The notes under the pieces are model-generated. The model made no database searches. It had not been told where the DNA came from and worked only from the letters and a program-made list of their open reading frames with translations. The position numbers and the translations under genes were made by a program. 64,000 nt of DNA from Helicoverpa zea (Eukaryota; Arthropoda; Insecta; Lepidoptera; Noctuidae): the NCBI RefSeq assembly GCF_022581195.2, contig NC_061462.1:5022001-5086000 (forward strand). Reading direction: 5' to 3'. This document shows positions 24,801 to 36,170 of the stretch, in pieces. Numbering within the stretch: the first letter of the stretch is position 1; every line of letters begins with the position of its first letter.

Positions 24801-27800
24801 GCCAACAGTTTATAATGCCTTCCGAAACACGTCACTCGATTATGTCAACAAAACAACAACAAATAAAACGTAAAAAATCCTTGAATACCTCTCTAAATCT
24901 AGATTTGAAATAGCCGTGCCATTGATAATTACATAACATTCACGTGAGGTGATTGTGACGGCTATCGAGATATCATGCACTCATATGCACGGCCACAGTA
25001 TTAAGGCTAGTGAAGGGAAAACGGACCAATTTGCGGTTTCAGAACGAAGATAATTAATACATAGAATCTATTAGTTGTGGATAAATTAGATAGCCCATAA
25101 TTTTGTGACCTCTTGATTACTAGCAGTTGGATAGTTAACTTATTTTGCAATAGCATATTTTCAAGCACGTACTTCATTTTTTTTAATCACTAGATCCTGA
25201 TGACTCGCAGATCTGTAGAAATATTGTATGTAATTACTGTAACCTTCACTCGGGTAAGTTAGGCTTTATGTTATCCAGGTACAGGAAAAAGTTCTCTGTG
25301 CCAGTCTTGTAAAATTACACAGTCAAATCTTGAGAGTCTGAAAACCCGTCCTACCAAGCTGCATCTGGGTTCAAGGGTTAACTAGCCACATGCAAATACA
25401 ACATACTGTTATTCTTACGAATCCCGTTACATTTGTAGCCTATTGTTATAGGTATAGTAAAAAGGAAGCCCAAAGTAAAACCAAGTGTGAACATTCAAAC
25501 GAAGCCACTTGCTCTATTTTACCCATAAACTAATCATGAAGGTACCTAATTTAGGCAAACACCAGCAATACGTTATTACCAACATAAGTTCTAAATCAAC
25601 TGTATTTCAGACAGTCACTTAATAGATTATCTTATCTTTTCTAACTAAGCCAATTATACCATGCATGGCATTTAACTAAACTGACAGCAGCCAGTCGAAT
25701 GAATTAAGGTTGCTTTGACACTCAAACCTTGGAGCAATATGTACTTTCGGAAATAATCAACTGTGAAAAAATATGATTAAGTATCGGTTCTTTTTTGTTT
25801 TAGACAAATGTCGTGTGTAATGACCCTTATTAAAATACGGCTTCCGCAAAAGTGCAACTCCTAAATCTTCCATCTTTTTATGCAGCTGTCATTTTTTTAC
25901 GATTAAAAATAATCGGTAAATATCGATAAAAATAATCGATTAAGCGACCATGAAGTCGTAATTATATAACAGCTTGCAAGTTCAATGACTAAAATGGATT
26001 ATTCGTGCGTAACAGTACAAAAAGTCCGTCAACTTGACCTAAATTGGTGTCACACTCGGTTGCAAGGAAGGACCTTGTCGTCTAGAGTTTTCTTTGAAAG
26101 GGAAAATTTTAATTGCATGTTGTTGATTCGTAGTGAAAGTGAGGTGAGTATTGAATTTATGTTATAAAATGTTTTGTGTGTGTTATTTACAATTATATTT
26201 TCCTTCGTATAAAGGGTATTAAAATGAGTCTGGTAGAAACAGGGACAGCATTTTATTTCACCTAGTAACAAGCCCTACATAGTCAACACTCTGCCTAAAA
26301 GTAGAACTATCCAGCCAAGATAAACACAAAAGGCAATATGATGATCATCTCCAGAAAAATTAAACACATTACATAATAAACTGGCTTGCGATTACAAAAT
26401 GATAAATTATCTGTATTCTACGTTTGAATACAGATAATTTGTACATAGACGCAAGTTGTACATAGCGACAGACCATGGAGACTGATCTATTTTTTTTTTA
26501 TAAATACGACTTAGCTACGTCAATCCAGTTCATTTCGATTTATGCCAGTCGTTTGTCAGTACTTTTAACTTATTACCTAGTTAAGTGAATACCTAGTTAT
26601 TTTTTTTTATATCGATAGTTTTAAGTTATCTGTTTATCTTCTAATATCATTCAATAGCTTTTTCCGCTTGCCTTGAACTGTGTTTATTAAAAATATACTT
26701 CAGAAAGGTCGTCATAAAAATAAATAGTACTGTTTCCTGTGGTTTTACTATCAACTATAAATATAAAATCTATTTTAATATTATAGCCGAATTCAAGAGT
26801 TGGACTGGTTCTGCTTACCTGTGTAATATACGATTTTTATAATAAATGTAGTTAATATCTTTGAGCTATTTATTAAGGTATTGCTTGGGAATCACAAGTA
26901 TATAAAATTACAATATCTAATGCACTCATGTGTAATGCATTAAAAATAACTGTATAATTATGTTATTGAGTAACTGTAATATTTCTTACACAAGTTATTT
27001 GTTATGTAACAATAATTGTTTTATTTATTTTACGTAAACTATTACATAATCGCTAGATCTTAGATTGAAAATAACACTAAATCTAGGTATTAATATGACT
27101 TCATAAATGAAACAACCAGTTATATATAATTATATATCTTACAACTTTGAAAATTATAAAAGGGTGTGGACGACGTTTTAATCTTTTTCAATATTTTCCA
27201 TTATGCTGCTTTTCAGCAAATAACAAAAATATATAGCGTTTTAAATCCTATATGGAATTTAAATAGACTTGCCAAATAAGGGTATGCTTTCGACCATATT
27301 TCATACGCAGCTGTTGTCTTTGCTTGTACATCGTTCACCTTATTCTATTCCTGAACGTAATCAAAATATACTGTATGATGGTTCAAAATACTGATGGAAT
27401 TATGTCTCCAGGCCGAGGTTATGTCAAATAGGACACGAAAGAGCAGAGGTGGAGGTTGATGGCATTACGAAGATTGCTAAGCATTAGACTTAATTGTACT
27501 ACTAGCCTTGAGGAACTACAGACGAGCTTCAACCAAAATAAAGATTAATATTTTTCCTTGCAGGAAGCAACATTTTGTAAATAAATGCACATGTATGAAA
27601 AGGTCAAGTTCTCTGAGGTACAGTTATTAAATGCAAAATCTTTAAATGCAAATTAATATCAGATTACATTTATCAAATGTATTTTTTTTTCTTACATTAT
27701 GTTAGCTTGTTTGAAAGCTTAACGAAAAGTCTTGTTTGAAAGCTGGCAATATGCAGGTGCGTATGTATATTTTTAGTTTTACTAATGATTGATGCTATAT

Positions 27801-29624
27801 TGACCTAAAAGCACAATTTTTTTCTAAACATTTCTATTTGAAACTTTCTACGGTAAATTGCTTTCATATCAATTAAGCTGTTCGGTTATTTTATGTCATG
27901 TGATATCCTCCTAGCCGATTATCGGCCATGGCGGCGGTTCTCTTATTAGGAGCTAGCCAACTGCGCTGTATATAATAGTGCACAAGCATTTTCACAGACA
28001 CAGGTGCACTCACTATTCATTAACTCTCATAGTCCGATGGGACGGTAAACTGACATGACCGGAGAGAGACATCTACGTGGTCTCCTTTGCACGGGTGTAT
28101 CAATCACCAACTTCCAGGCTCCGGGCTGCTTTGTGAAAGTTTCTAAAGCCCACAAAGTGATTTTAGCCCGACCCGGGAATCGAACCCAAGGCCTCGTGCT
28201 CAACAGCCGCGCTTGCGAGAGCTAGCTCATCGAGGCAGTTAATTATCTATTTCATGTAGACATCAATTAAAATAGGACCTCATAAGGAATACTGACATCA
28301 GACTATTTTTAGCTAATTAACGGAAATTCTTCTACAATACAAAGACTATTCATAAATAATAAGACGATTCATGATCACAAAGTCGCATTTGTCTCATCGT
28401 GTGAACGCTTTATCTGTGCATAAAATTATTCAAATTAACCTGTCACTGTAATCTATAATTAGTTGCCAATATCAACTGAACCGTTAACTTCTATCTTATC
28501 GATCCAATAATTACGATAAATACACAAACAGTCTTGTTTCGTTCAATGAACCATTTAATCCGGGCTCAATTCCAAGGTGTTTTAAATACCAATGGCGAAC
28601 ATCTTCAGCGCAATAAATAACTTTATTTCTAATAAACAAACAGTCGTGGAGAATAAACATCACGAATATGGAAATGGGGTGTCAATTATTAATAATTTAT
28701 ACTCACCACAGAGGGATCAGACTTCTTCACTTCCTTGATACGAATGAAACCGTAGATGAAGCTCAAAACGTACAGGGTTGCACTAACTGAGAACACACCG
28801 TATAAGCCAATCTTTCGCACCAATATTCCACTGAGAGCCGCCCCAACTGGCACTCCTACTGAATGGAACAGATTCACTATCCCTATCCGCAACGTCCTTT
28901 GTTCTTCTGTCGTTATATCTGCTATGTAACTGAACACTCCCATGAACATCGTGAACCAGCCACCCGTCAGGGCTGGAAATATAGCCTCCGTCACAGCCGC
29001 CACTTCAACTGGTAGCTCGTAGAAAAAATAAGTATTCACAATCAAGCCTATACTCGTCAAAAATTCACCAACTATTGGTAACAGCATGCAAACTTTTCTC
29101 TGTCCAACTCTGTCACTATACGCTCCAAGAAATATTAATATACCGCAAGGCAGAAACGATTGTAGCACAGTCTTCCAACCAGTTACGGATGCTACTAATC
29201 TTTGAACTGCTTCTTCTTCGGCAGTGTAATTAGCTGTTTCTCTTAGCGTTAAGGCATCACAAATGTGATGGTCAAACTGAAGATTTACTCGACAGGCTTT
29301 CTCTAAGTAAAGGTTCTGTGTTGCTAATATAGACAGCACTGATGGCATCACATAACAAGCCAAAATCGGTTCTACTGTTATGAGAGAGATCATTCGTCTT
29401 AGTCTCTGAAAATGACTTAGTCCTTCCCAACTCTCTTCTTCAACTTTCTCATTTTTAGTACTTTCATGTTCTTTGTCGAGTTTAACATTCGTCATATTAT
29501 CATATTCCTTAGTTTTACTAAATCTATTCTTAATTACATTAGTTCCATTTAAGTCACCACCATTAACATTAAGAGTTTTATCAGCAGTTTTGTTATTCTC
29601 CGCATTTTTGCTATCCACAGCCAT
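12883..29624 (-). CDS. SLC46-type major facilitator transporter (PCFT-like), 596 aa
   Basis: Seven coding exons on the minus strand, all GT-AG and in frame: 29624-28707, 23809-23650, 15627-15526, 15001-14864, 14440-14357, 14037-13881 and 13114-12883. Residues 1-78 are a hydrophilic Asn/Lys/Asp-rich cytosolic N-terminus. A first membrane segment (about 79-103) leads to an outer loop with a possible glycosylation site NYT (132-134). The MFS loop motif GAYSDRVGQRK is at 167-177. Further hydrophobic segments follow in every exon, including VIMLVVVMCVIIGPIYG and GAFFLLGGALTMPAVVIF. The last about 75 residues are charged and cytosolic. Arrangement, spacing and length fit the SLC46 or proton-coupled folate transporter group, which moves folates or similar organic anions with protons; the substrate here is unknown. 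A clear acceptor (TTTCTGTTTCAG) lies 17 bases before the ATG, so a non-coding first exon must lie upstream. Confidence 0.9.
13214..13853. mobile_element. 640-bp TIR element in the last transporter intron
   Basis: The left end CTATACTACGCGCGGCGAAT, continued by ATGATCCCTATGAC, is repeated in inverted form at 13820-13853, giving about 34 bp of terminal inverted repeat with one or two mismatches. The CpG-rich ends stand out from the AT-rich inside. The internal reading frame of 76 codons (13395-13625) is Lys-rich and not recognised. It sits wholly between the last two transporter exons. Confidence 0.7.
15676..16463. mobile_element. TIR element interrupted by a SINE
   Basis: TATACACCGTGACTTTTTAG at the left, continued by TCGTCTTACAA, is found in reverse complement at 16422-16463; over about 42 bases only a few differ. 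Without the nested SINE and its target duplication (about 397 bp) the element is about 390 bp. It contains no coding sequence and lies next to transporter exon 3 (15627-15526), about 50 bp upstream of that exon's acceptor. Confidence 0.72.
15993..16373 (+). mobile_element. tRNA-derived SINE with 16-bp target duplication
   Basis: The head contains box A-like TGGCCTAGTGG and box B-like GGTTGGATTCC, as in RNA polymerase III promoters of tRNA genes. The body has TCTGACACCAGTCTAACCAA, GGGTTGCCCGGGTAACTGGG and a tail with GAAGCCGACCCCAACATAGT, all typical of a lepidopteran SINE. It is flanked by the perfect 16-bp duplication ATAAAATTAATAATCG (15977-15992 and 16374-16389), which fixes both ends. It is inserted inside the 15676-16463 element, so it is the younger of the two. 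Decayed relatives occur at 4480-4510, 23255-23400, 24625-24845, 48975-49065 and 63100-63155. Confidence 0.9.
16780..18900. repeat. Region rich in a scattered ATAGTGC / ACTATAA motif
   Basis: Two blocks, about 16780-17070 and 18400-18900, carry short variants of AGTACTATAA, TATAGTGCAAAA and CTTTAGTACTG every 20-50 bases (for example at 16785, 16832, 16877, 16898, 16975, 17019, 17050, 18600, 18722 and 18838). Neither a fixed period nor flanking inverted repeats was found. The middle part (17270-18150) differs. The appearance is that of an old, decayed tandem repeat, or of a motif cluster inside an unknown element. It lies in transporter intron 3. Confidence 0.35.
17766..17822. repeat. 57-base near-perfect hairpin
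   Basis: Arms of 27 bases (17766-17792 and 17796-17822) begin AAAAAGATGC and pair apart from three mismatches, with a three-base loop TAA. The palindromic core is CACAATAATTGTG. It could be a tiny fold-back element or a transcribed hairpin; nothing around it suggests a microRNA gene, and the loop is shorter than usual for a pre-miRNA. Confidence 0.6.
18901..20280. other. Transporter intron 3, nothing recognised
   Basis: AT-rich intron sequence without a recognised exon, RNA gene or repeat. The 112-codon minus-strand frame at 19107-19445 has no family features and no supporting splice or start context. Confidence 0.4.
20911..21296 (-). mobile_element. tRNA-derived SINE (minus strand) split by a nested element
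   Basis: On the minus strand the right part (21296-21225) is tRNA-like, with box B GGGTTCGATTCCC and a GCCGGACTGCCGAACTGATG stretch. The left part contains GTTGTGTTAGCACCCATAAC and GGGGCTATCCGACCGTGT. A second copy of the same family without the inserted piece lies at 36578-36785. The comparison shows that 20987-21178 is a later insertion. Confidence 0.75.
20987..21178 (+). mobile_element. Lepidoptera-typical short element nested in a SINE
   Basis: It begins CTATACTAATATTATGAAG and continues with a TTTG-rich stretch, CTACTGGACCGATTTTAAAT, TATTTTATCCCAC, and a GGGACGCGGGTGACACCGCG end finishing in CTAG. This family, present in several copies in the window (see 35977, 37763 and 55743), is abundant in moths and butterflies. 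The CTAG-type end and lack of inverted termini suggest a Helitron-like or other non-autonomous element, but the class cannot be settled from sequence alone. Confidence 0.7.
22183..22552 (-). pseudogene. Retroelement-derived C-terminal domain, copy 2
   Basis: Near copy of 2372-2740, same orientation, 20 kb away. One minus-strand frame reads RPLVWDATCVDTLAPSHLPS and an Ala-rich stretch; another reads RRKYSGLVGNYIFEPFGVET, LGSWGPN and QRISMAIQRGNAASLLGT up to the stop at 22184. Both frames are needed for the whole domain, so the copy is frameshifted at the end of the Ala-rich run. It resembles the C-terminal domain found on many invertebrate reverse-transcriptase proteins. It lies in transporter intron 3. 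Confidence 0.68.
22599..22775 (+). pseudogene. RTE-like LINE 3' end
   Basis: The plus strand encodes YKERGRPKKQWLDCVEVDM, VTCEMTADRRVWKEKTCRAD and PKLNWDKGR, then runs into AGGAGGATGATGAAT. This is the last part of an RTE-type reverse-transcriptase protein with its simple-repeat tail. Only about 60 codons survive. Related scraps are at 42521-42707 (minus) and 48400-48485. Confidence 0.75.
23255..23640. repeat. Adjacent decayed SINE pieces beside transporter exon 2
   Basis: 23255-23400 resembles the tail of the 15993-16373 SINE in reverse (CTGCCTAGCCTTCTGCCAAC, then CAACTGCCTATCTGACCTCT). 23440-23625 matches the body of the 27905-28240 SINE in reverse (GTCCCGTCGGACTATAAGAG, GTGCACTATTATGTCGTGCG and GAGAACAGCCGCCGTAGCCG). 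The latter ends just before the splice donor of the exon at 23650-23809. Confidence 0.55.
23961..24130. repeat. Fold-back and fragment of the Lepidoptera-typical element
   Basis: 23961-23990 and 23995-24015 form an inverted pair (TTTTCCTCGATAA with AATGGGC on one side, GCCCATTTATCGAGGAAAA on the other). The right arm continues into a decayed end of the 55743-type element (CACGGAATAAGGGTGATACC then GCAGAAGCTAGTC). After that comes a scrap (GGTGGCTGTTCTCATATAAG) of the 27905-type SINE. Confidence 0.5.
24625..24845 (-). mobile_element. SINE, minus orientation, partly decayed
   Basis: Reverse copy of the 15993-16373 SINE without its tRNA-like head. It contains GCCTAGCCTTTTCCCAACTA, TGTTGGGGTTGGCTTCC, GTTACCCGGGCAACCCAATA, CTCCTTGGTAAAACTGGTTG and GACAGCCGGGGCCAACAGTT. 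It is in transporter intron 1 between coding exons 1 and 2. Confidence 0.7.
24846..27900. other. Transporter intron, nothing but a small hairpin
   Basis: AT-rich intron sequence. The only structure noted is a 37-base hairpin at 26404-26440 with 15-base arms AAATTATCTGTATTC and its exact reverse complement around a 7-base loop. No exon-like frame with splice sites was recognised. Confidence 0.4.
27905..28240 (-). mobile_element. tRNA-derived SINE, minus orientation
   Basis: On the minus strand the tRNA-like head (28240-28160) has GCCTCGATGAGCTAGCTCTC and box B GGGTTCGATTCCC, then GGGCTAAAATCACTTTGTGG and a body with CAGTTTACCGTCCCATCGGA, CTATGAGAG and TGCACCTGTGTCTGTGAAAA. Partial relatives lie at 170-250 and 23440-23625. 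Confidence 0.7.
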
Positions 29625-29641
29625 GACTACGTCACGCGTAT
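29625..29641 (-). promoter_or_regulatory. Start of the transporter 5' UTR exon and its splice acceptor
   Basis: Reading on the minus strand, TTTCTGTTTCAG is followed by 17 bases and then the ATG at 29624. The polypyrimidine tract and AG mark a splice acceptor, so transcription starts further upstream (higher coordinates) and at least one non-coding exon is expected there. Confidence 0.6.
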
Positions 29642-32600
29642 CTGAAACAGAAACATTAATTATTATTTCACCTGTACAACCGTTTCAATTGGTACCTATG
29701 TACTGAGTAGCGTTAAAATTTTATCGTATTACACTTTTAAGTTTTATGACAATTTTAAAGGCAAATACTGCGTGTTTCTCATTGGGCTTTGTACTTTTGA
29801 TTGGTAAATGAAGTACCGGACGTGGTAATCGTTTCATGATTGCCCACATGCTTAACGTAATCGTCTCTAACTGTTAGACTGAATCAATTTTACCTCGCTA
29901 ACAATAGTTGTATCATTTTGTTACATCTTTTTTATTAGGAGTCACGGAGAACACAAGGTAGATGCATCTTTTGTTTGAAATTCTTTGGAGTAGATTTATC
30001 TATGTTTATATAACTAGTTTGTATTTTATTTAGCACACGTTTTAGTGACAAAGACTGATACGACACGGATTTTCATATTGATTGAATGCTTAATGTTTCA
30101 CAATACAATTTAATTTTACGGTTCGGGACAGTTAATTGTGTTACGGAAATAAGTTTTCCGGCTTGCGATTCAGGCTTTACAGTAACAATGTTTATTCTTA
30201 TCAGTTTAAACAGGCTCATGTTTCAAAACGTCAACTGAAATATACAATTTTCCATGAAACTTAGTAAGGCAAAGGAATATGTACCAAGAGAGACAAGAAA
30301 ACAAATCTATTATGGACTATTCGTTTATATTTTCCAAGTTTTTGTACACGGAGGAAGAAATTAGACTATTGTAGTGGTCACGCGACATTATTTGGAATCC
30401 AACAAGTGAATCGTCGTACGAGGCTCAATTCATATCAATGCCTTTTGATAACACAAAGCCAATGAAAATATGCCGAGCAAAATAAAGAAACAAAACAACC
30501 TCAGTGCCATATTTTTCAGATTGATTAATGTATTTATTTACTTTTGGACAAACAAATAGCATGTGTTTCAAAATAAAGTAGAATTCAAGTGGAAATTATT
30601 AAATAAGAAAAGATTGCAACAATTGTATTGTATATAATATGTTTCTGTTACATTAAATTAACATCGTAGTGGCTTTTATACCACAGAGTATTTATATCGC
30701 AGCATTCATGGAACAACTGTGTTTATTTATGTAGTATCTATACACCAGCTTTAAAATCCAATTCCAGTAGTCTATGGCATGATTCTTGTGCACAATACAT
30801 TACACAATTGTGAATTTAAAGTCTGTGATACATCACTAAATGAATTGGTACTGTGATTCCGGTTCATCCACAATGCGTATATGGTATAGACGCTACATGT
30901 TATTCATTCATGCTGCAACGAAGAACACAAATGCATTGAACTGTTTGATTCTATTTGACTACTATAATATTGTATGGGTACTGAAAATTGCACGTTGATT
31001 TTTCTATTACAAATAAATAATCTTCAACTGGGCCTTTTACAACGACTTCATATTTATTTTACAGCGAATTGGTAGAAAAACAAACAATACACCGAATGCT
31101 TCATTGCACTTTTCGGCGCTGATTTAATTTTAGTAATTATTTAACAAAATCACTTAGAAATAACTGTTTTTGCTAACCTTTAGGACAATGACTTTGCTTA
31201 AAAAAACAACGAGATGTTTCCAATCGTGATGTTCTAGAAAATTTGCATTCAGAAATTGTATATTAATTTTCGTATCGAAGGACCAATCTATCGTTCATTG
31301 GTCCTTAGATTCGATTCGTTCATGAATTTTGTTATTTAATTGCAGTGGTGACTGGCATATGTTGACACGTTTTTGTTGTGTACTCAACAATACGCCGGGA
31401 CCGTGACAAAAAGTCACAGTGTCATCACACTGACCTTGTTCTGCTGATTCCGTGTTCCAAACCAAGGTCCATTTCAAGAGTAAAATTAAATGGCAGTAGA
31501 AGAAAACTAAATGTACGAGTATGTAGTAAATGTCATTGTTAATGTTCTGGGAAAGGGTTATTATTTCATTGAAACTGCAGTTTATTGAATTACGCTGATG
31601 GGTTTAAGGAAGAATTATTGAGAGGAATTCGAGAAATCTTAGATTAGTACATGGTTCGTAATCTAACTATGTAGGATACCAGTCCTAGATTAGAAGTTGA
31701 AACATAATGCATTTTTGTTAACATAATATTATCAAATAGATAATTACTCAATGCTCGAATAATATTATGTAATTCGAATCAACTTTTAGAAAAAAAAGTT
31801 GTATCATTTATCTAGCCTTTTCCCAAAAAGAATGAAGCAACTTTAAAAAGTGGACTTCTGAAATAAAACTCAAAAAACTTTACATACGTCATAAAACGGA
31901 TACGAAATCCTTATTAAAATACATGCTACCTCAATTGTTTTTTTCTGTAGTCAGCTGGCTTGCCATTAACATTACCACAAAATATGTGGCGTTAAATTCT
32001 TAAGCGTCATTACGTCTGCAACAAGGAATCTCTGCTGATTTCAATACAAGGAAGTAGGTACCTACATGATAAGAAAAAAAAACTAAAGTTGTTTTGCAAA
32101 AAAATCACGACTTTATAGCCAAACGAACAGACATACACGTTCACGGTAATGATTACTGTTTAAATGCTAATTAATTATTAAACGATATGTTCAAATAATG
32201 ACTGATTTGAATTAATTAGGTAAGCTAAAAAAAATTGTACCCTCTTTTTTGGATGAATTAAGTTTATTGTTTTATTGTTATTTAAACTTAGGCTATAACT
32301 CTTTTTGGTCACTAGAATTTAATCATTTTATTTTAATCGTATCAAATGTGTAAACACAAAAAATGTTTTGCTCAAAGTCAAAAGTTTGTTCTTATAATGT
32401 ATTTGTATTCAAGTCCTTTTGAAAGTCAATGATTTTTTCTTTAAAAAGTACGAAATGCTTCTGAATTGAATAGAATCTGATGAAGCAAAACAAAATGGAA
32501 GCAATTTAAGATTAGGAATAAGACAAGTAAATTGGATACCTGTCTTAACTTAGACTAATTATATTATGTCTCACGGTTTTAAGATAATACATATATGTCT

Positions 32601-34095
32601 TTTATGATCACAGTGTATTGTACTGTACCAAAGTACAAAGTTTAAATCTAAAATTTTCACAAGGATATCATTTAGTTATTATATTAATGACTGTAAGAAA
32701 ACAGTCAAGCATGTGTCTAGAATTTTCCAATAAGTAACTATCAATCAAATACGGGATTTTATTTGAAATTATTTGACAAGTCATGCTTAGGTGTAAAATC
32801 CAATTACCGAGAAACTGAAAATTATATAAGCAATTCAAATTACGGTTATATAACAATATTATGTATTGTTTTTCACTTCGTTAACTACTAGGTAATACCA
32901 ATATACACAGAGCTACGTACGTACATATATAGGACAAAAACTATTTTATATACATCTCATTAACTTGTAAACTGGGTTTTCCATGAACACGTTACGTAAA
33001 CTTTTTCTAAAAACACAAGTAGATAATTATAAGATTTATTTATACAGTAAGTATCAATTACACTATCATGATTAAGTACCGTCTAAGAAATGGGACTGAA
33101 GTCCTTGACATTTCCTTCCATACTTTCTTTCTTTATTAATTGTATGTACGTAAAATTACAAAAAAAATCGAATACACTGAAATAATCCAAACTTTGTTTT
33201 AAGGCGTGACTAGCCAAACAATAAAAATGTAATAAACCTGAGTAATACAAAGCAAGGATCGTTTACTAAATAAATATAAAGATAAACTGACAAAATAGAT
33301 GAAACATGCCTTGCCCAGGTGTTATCTTTTTAGAACCAAGTAACGACAGTACCAATTATGAAATTACAATGTTATTTTTACCATTGATTCTGCAACAGTC
33401 TACGATTGATTCTGCCTAGGGAAGTAAATAGATAGATTCCGTGTATCTGAACCACAGAGAAGAACAGGTGTCCGAATGTAGCTACTGTATTTGCAAAGAA
33501 CGCTAGAATTATCTCTTGCAGAGAAAGCCGATGGAGTTTTTGATGGTTGATTTTCAGGATGCTACTATACTTGTTATTTGATTACCACATGATACTCGTA
33601 TTTTTTCAGAAACGTTGTTTACAGAATGGAGCTAAGTAAGTGTATTTTTTATATATAAAATAAATATGGTTAGCTTATAGTAGAACCGAATGGAATCTTA
33701 TACGCCTTAGCCTAGAAGCCTTTTGAAACGAAGAAAAATCTAGAATGACAGATAAAATTAATACAAAGTACAGGAGTTGTAACTTAAGATGCAGTTACTT
33801 CGTAATACCTCGTAATAACTCGTGTATGCAGCTGGCGTCATTACATTTCGCAACTAACTTAACCTACGTTTAGAAGGAACTCTTACAATTTCTTGTGGAA
33901 TATTCTATCACGAATGAAAAATAAAAAGAGCTCTCTTTTATAAAATTTGTATAGTAATAAAATTTGTAAGAAAACACCCGTGTTAAAGTAAGATAAAAAG
34001 CGAGTCATCACAAATGCAAAGTCCAGTCATAAGTTCCAGTAATCTTTTTAACCTAATGATTTACGTCATGAGTTGAGAACTATATCACAATTATA
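29642..34095. other. Long stretch without a recognised gene
   Basis: About 4.4 kb of AT-rich DNA upstream of the transporter coding exons, probably its 5' intron. No exon-like frame, RNA gene or well-formed repeat was recognised. A SINE-tail scrap (CTAGCCTTTTCCCAA) is at 31813-31827. Confidence 0.4.
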
Positions 34096-34320
34096 AGTTC
34101 GGCCATTCAGAGAATGCGTTCCTGACACGTCGCGATTGAACTGACGACGTAACTACATTCATTGATTATTGATATAATAATGTTGTTTTAATGCTCCTCA
34201 ATTGTTAAAACGGTAAACAACCAGCAAAAATATTTTTATCGTAACTGCAACGCCATTGCAAAGTTACGTCGTCAGTTCAATCGCGACGTGTCAGGAACGC
34301 ATTCTCTGAATGGCCGAACT
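34096..34320. mobile_element. 225-bp MITE with 59-bp perfect inverted ends
   Basis: 34096-34154 begins AGTTCGGCCATTCAGAGAAT and is exactly complementary to 34262-34320. The loop is about 107 bases of AT-rich DNA. ATA flanks both sides (before 34096 and after 34320), a possible 3-bp target duplication. There is no coding content. Perfect 59-bp arms imply recent mobility or gene conversion between the arms. Confidence 0.85.
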
Positions 34321-34834
34321 ATACCTACATTATGTATAGCTATTTAGTTATAATTCCCACGTCGCCAACCATTTATTTTACTGTTATATTTTTTTTTAAT
34401 CCTGTCACAAAATCTGTATTATCTTTGAGCTTGAATCAAACCAACGTTTTAGTCCAAGCTTAAAACGCAGGTCATTCTAAAATGCACGTTACAACGATTC
34501 TTAGTAAGCCCATACCATGAAATTGCATATACACATAACACCAGTAGCGATATGTACACATTACTGGAATATATAGGTAAGCATAAAAGAATACCACATT
34601 ATCCGGGTGCATGCAATTATTCTGCACAATTACTTGATGGTATGTTAAGTTGGTCAACAATAGAATGACAGCGTTTGCAAGGCCGCCACTATTAGACAAG
34701 ATACCATCAGAACTCTGATGCTGTATAGTTTAGTACATAATTTAAAAATGTATTTTTAATAGGTACACGTGAAGAATTGCTTGGTTCTAATTGTGGATTT
34801 TAGAGGCAGTTTATTTTTAGAAGCTTTATGATCT

Positions 34835-35231
34835 GGGGCCCGATTCTCCTAAGTTAATAATGTCAAAATCGAATAGTAATCGAATCGCAATACGATCGTA
34901 ATAGCAGTTTTAACCATATCGGGCATTCTGCTACTAATAAAAGACCAATCGTATTCGATTGACATTTGATTGGTGTGCGATTGGTATGCTATTTTGGTAA
35001 TTTTGGTCTATACGGTAGTTTGCCGTGCAATCATTTTGCAATCGTAAAACATTTGCAGACAAAATGATTCATTATTGAATGACAGAAAAGAATAAAAATG
35101 TTTATTTCAAAGAAAAAATAGCGGAATGCCACATACGCTTCAATAGTAATCGAGTCGGGATTGGATCTCAGTCGAATCGAGTCGAACGTCAATCGAAGGT
35201 CGCTTAAGTAAAATTAGGAGAATCGGGCCCC
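34835..35231. mobile_element. 397-bp TIR element
   Basis: It starts GGGGCCCGATTCTCCTAA and ends with the exact reverse complement (TTAGGAGAATCGGGCCCC). The inside is dense in AATCGAAT-like motifs, on both strands, close to each end, hinting at subterminal repeats. No reading frame of note and no clear target duplication. Confidence 0.78.
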
Positions 35232-35384
35232 TGAAAGATAACTTGCTTAGGATGACTGTTGTTGGGCATAAGTAGTAGTTTGTGTGACTAAGATTAAAAT
35301 GCAGAATTTTTGTTCTGATCCAAAATATGTATGGACTTACAGAAACCCAAAAAATAATTCAAAAATATATATACGATCTGGACC

Positions 35385-35490
35385 CCTACAACCCTGACTG
35401 GTGGGAGCACTCTAAGGATCGAGAGGTGTAAAGACGAGATGGGGAGGCCTTTGCCCAGCAGTGGGACAATAAAGGCTAAGGAAAAAAAAA
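35385..35490 (+). pseudogene. RTE-like LINE 3' end scrap
   Basis: The segment with GAGATGGGGAGGCCTTTGCC and CAGCAGTGGGACAATAAAGG matches the 3' end of the RTE-like copy at 1763-2320 (compare GAGAGGCCTATGTCCAGCAG near 2262). Only the last codons and tail remain. Confidence 0.6.
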
Positions 35491-35976
35491 TATATAATGG
35501 CGTTTTTGGCAATTAATTATCAATTGGGATATTGTTTTAGAACCTTAGGTTATTCAATGGGTACATCTTCATACATTATTAAACTAGAAAATTAAGCACA
35601 AGGCTATTTCTATTCAATAAGTTTTTGTTGCACATGTGTCATTTATAAAGTCCGAATGTTATCCTCGTGACGATTTTTAAACGGTACACGTACTTCGTCG
35701 TGGTTGCAAATTAATCTTTACCTTAATTATAAATGCACTTTAAACCTGCAAGTACCTGTATTATTTTGGTAGCAATGTGACTTTAAAAAGCCTAATGATT
35801 ACGTACTTTGTGCTTTTAGACCCCTCTGTAACTGATCAAGAATAATATAACAGTTACAAAGGAGTTGATCCATATCTACATTCGATAAAAAGGTAGTAAA
35901 TGAACTCCAACCGCGCAATGAATTGCTGATGATATTTACTGATATTAGATGTATTTTTGCAGATCTTTATGAATTA

Positions 35977-36170
35977 CTAGCTTCTGCCAGCGGTTTCCCG
36001 CATCCCGTGAGAACCTCTGCACGAACCCGGATAAAAAGTAGCCTATAGCCTTTCTCGATAAATTGGCTATCTAACACCGAAAGAATTGTTCAAGTCGGAC
36101 CAGTAGTTCCTGAGATTAGCGCGTTCAAACAAACAAACAAACTCTTCAGCTTTATAATATTAGTATAGAT
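35977..36170 (-). mobile_element. Lepidoptera-typical short element, minus orientation
   Basis: Begins CTAGCTTCTGCCAGCGGTTT, continues CCCGCATCCCGTGAG and GATAAAAAGTAGCCTATAGC, and ends with a run of CAAA and CTTTATAATATTAGTATAGA. It is the reverse of the 55743-55941 copy and nearly full length, with no coding content. Confidence 0.75.
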
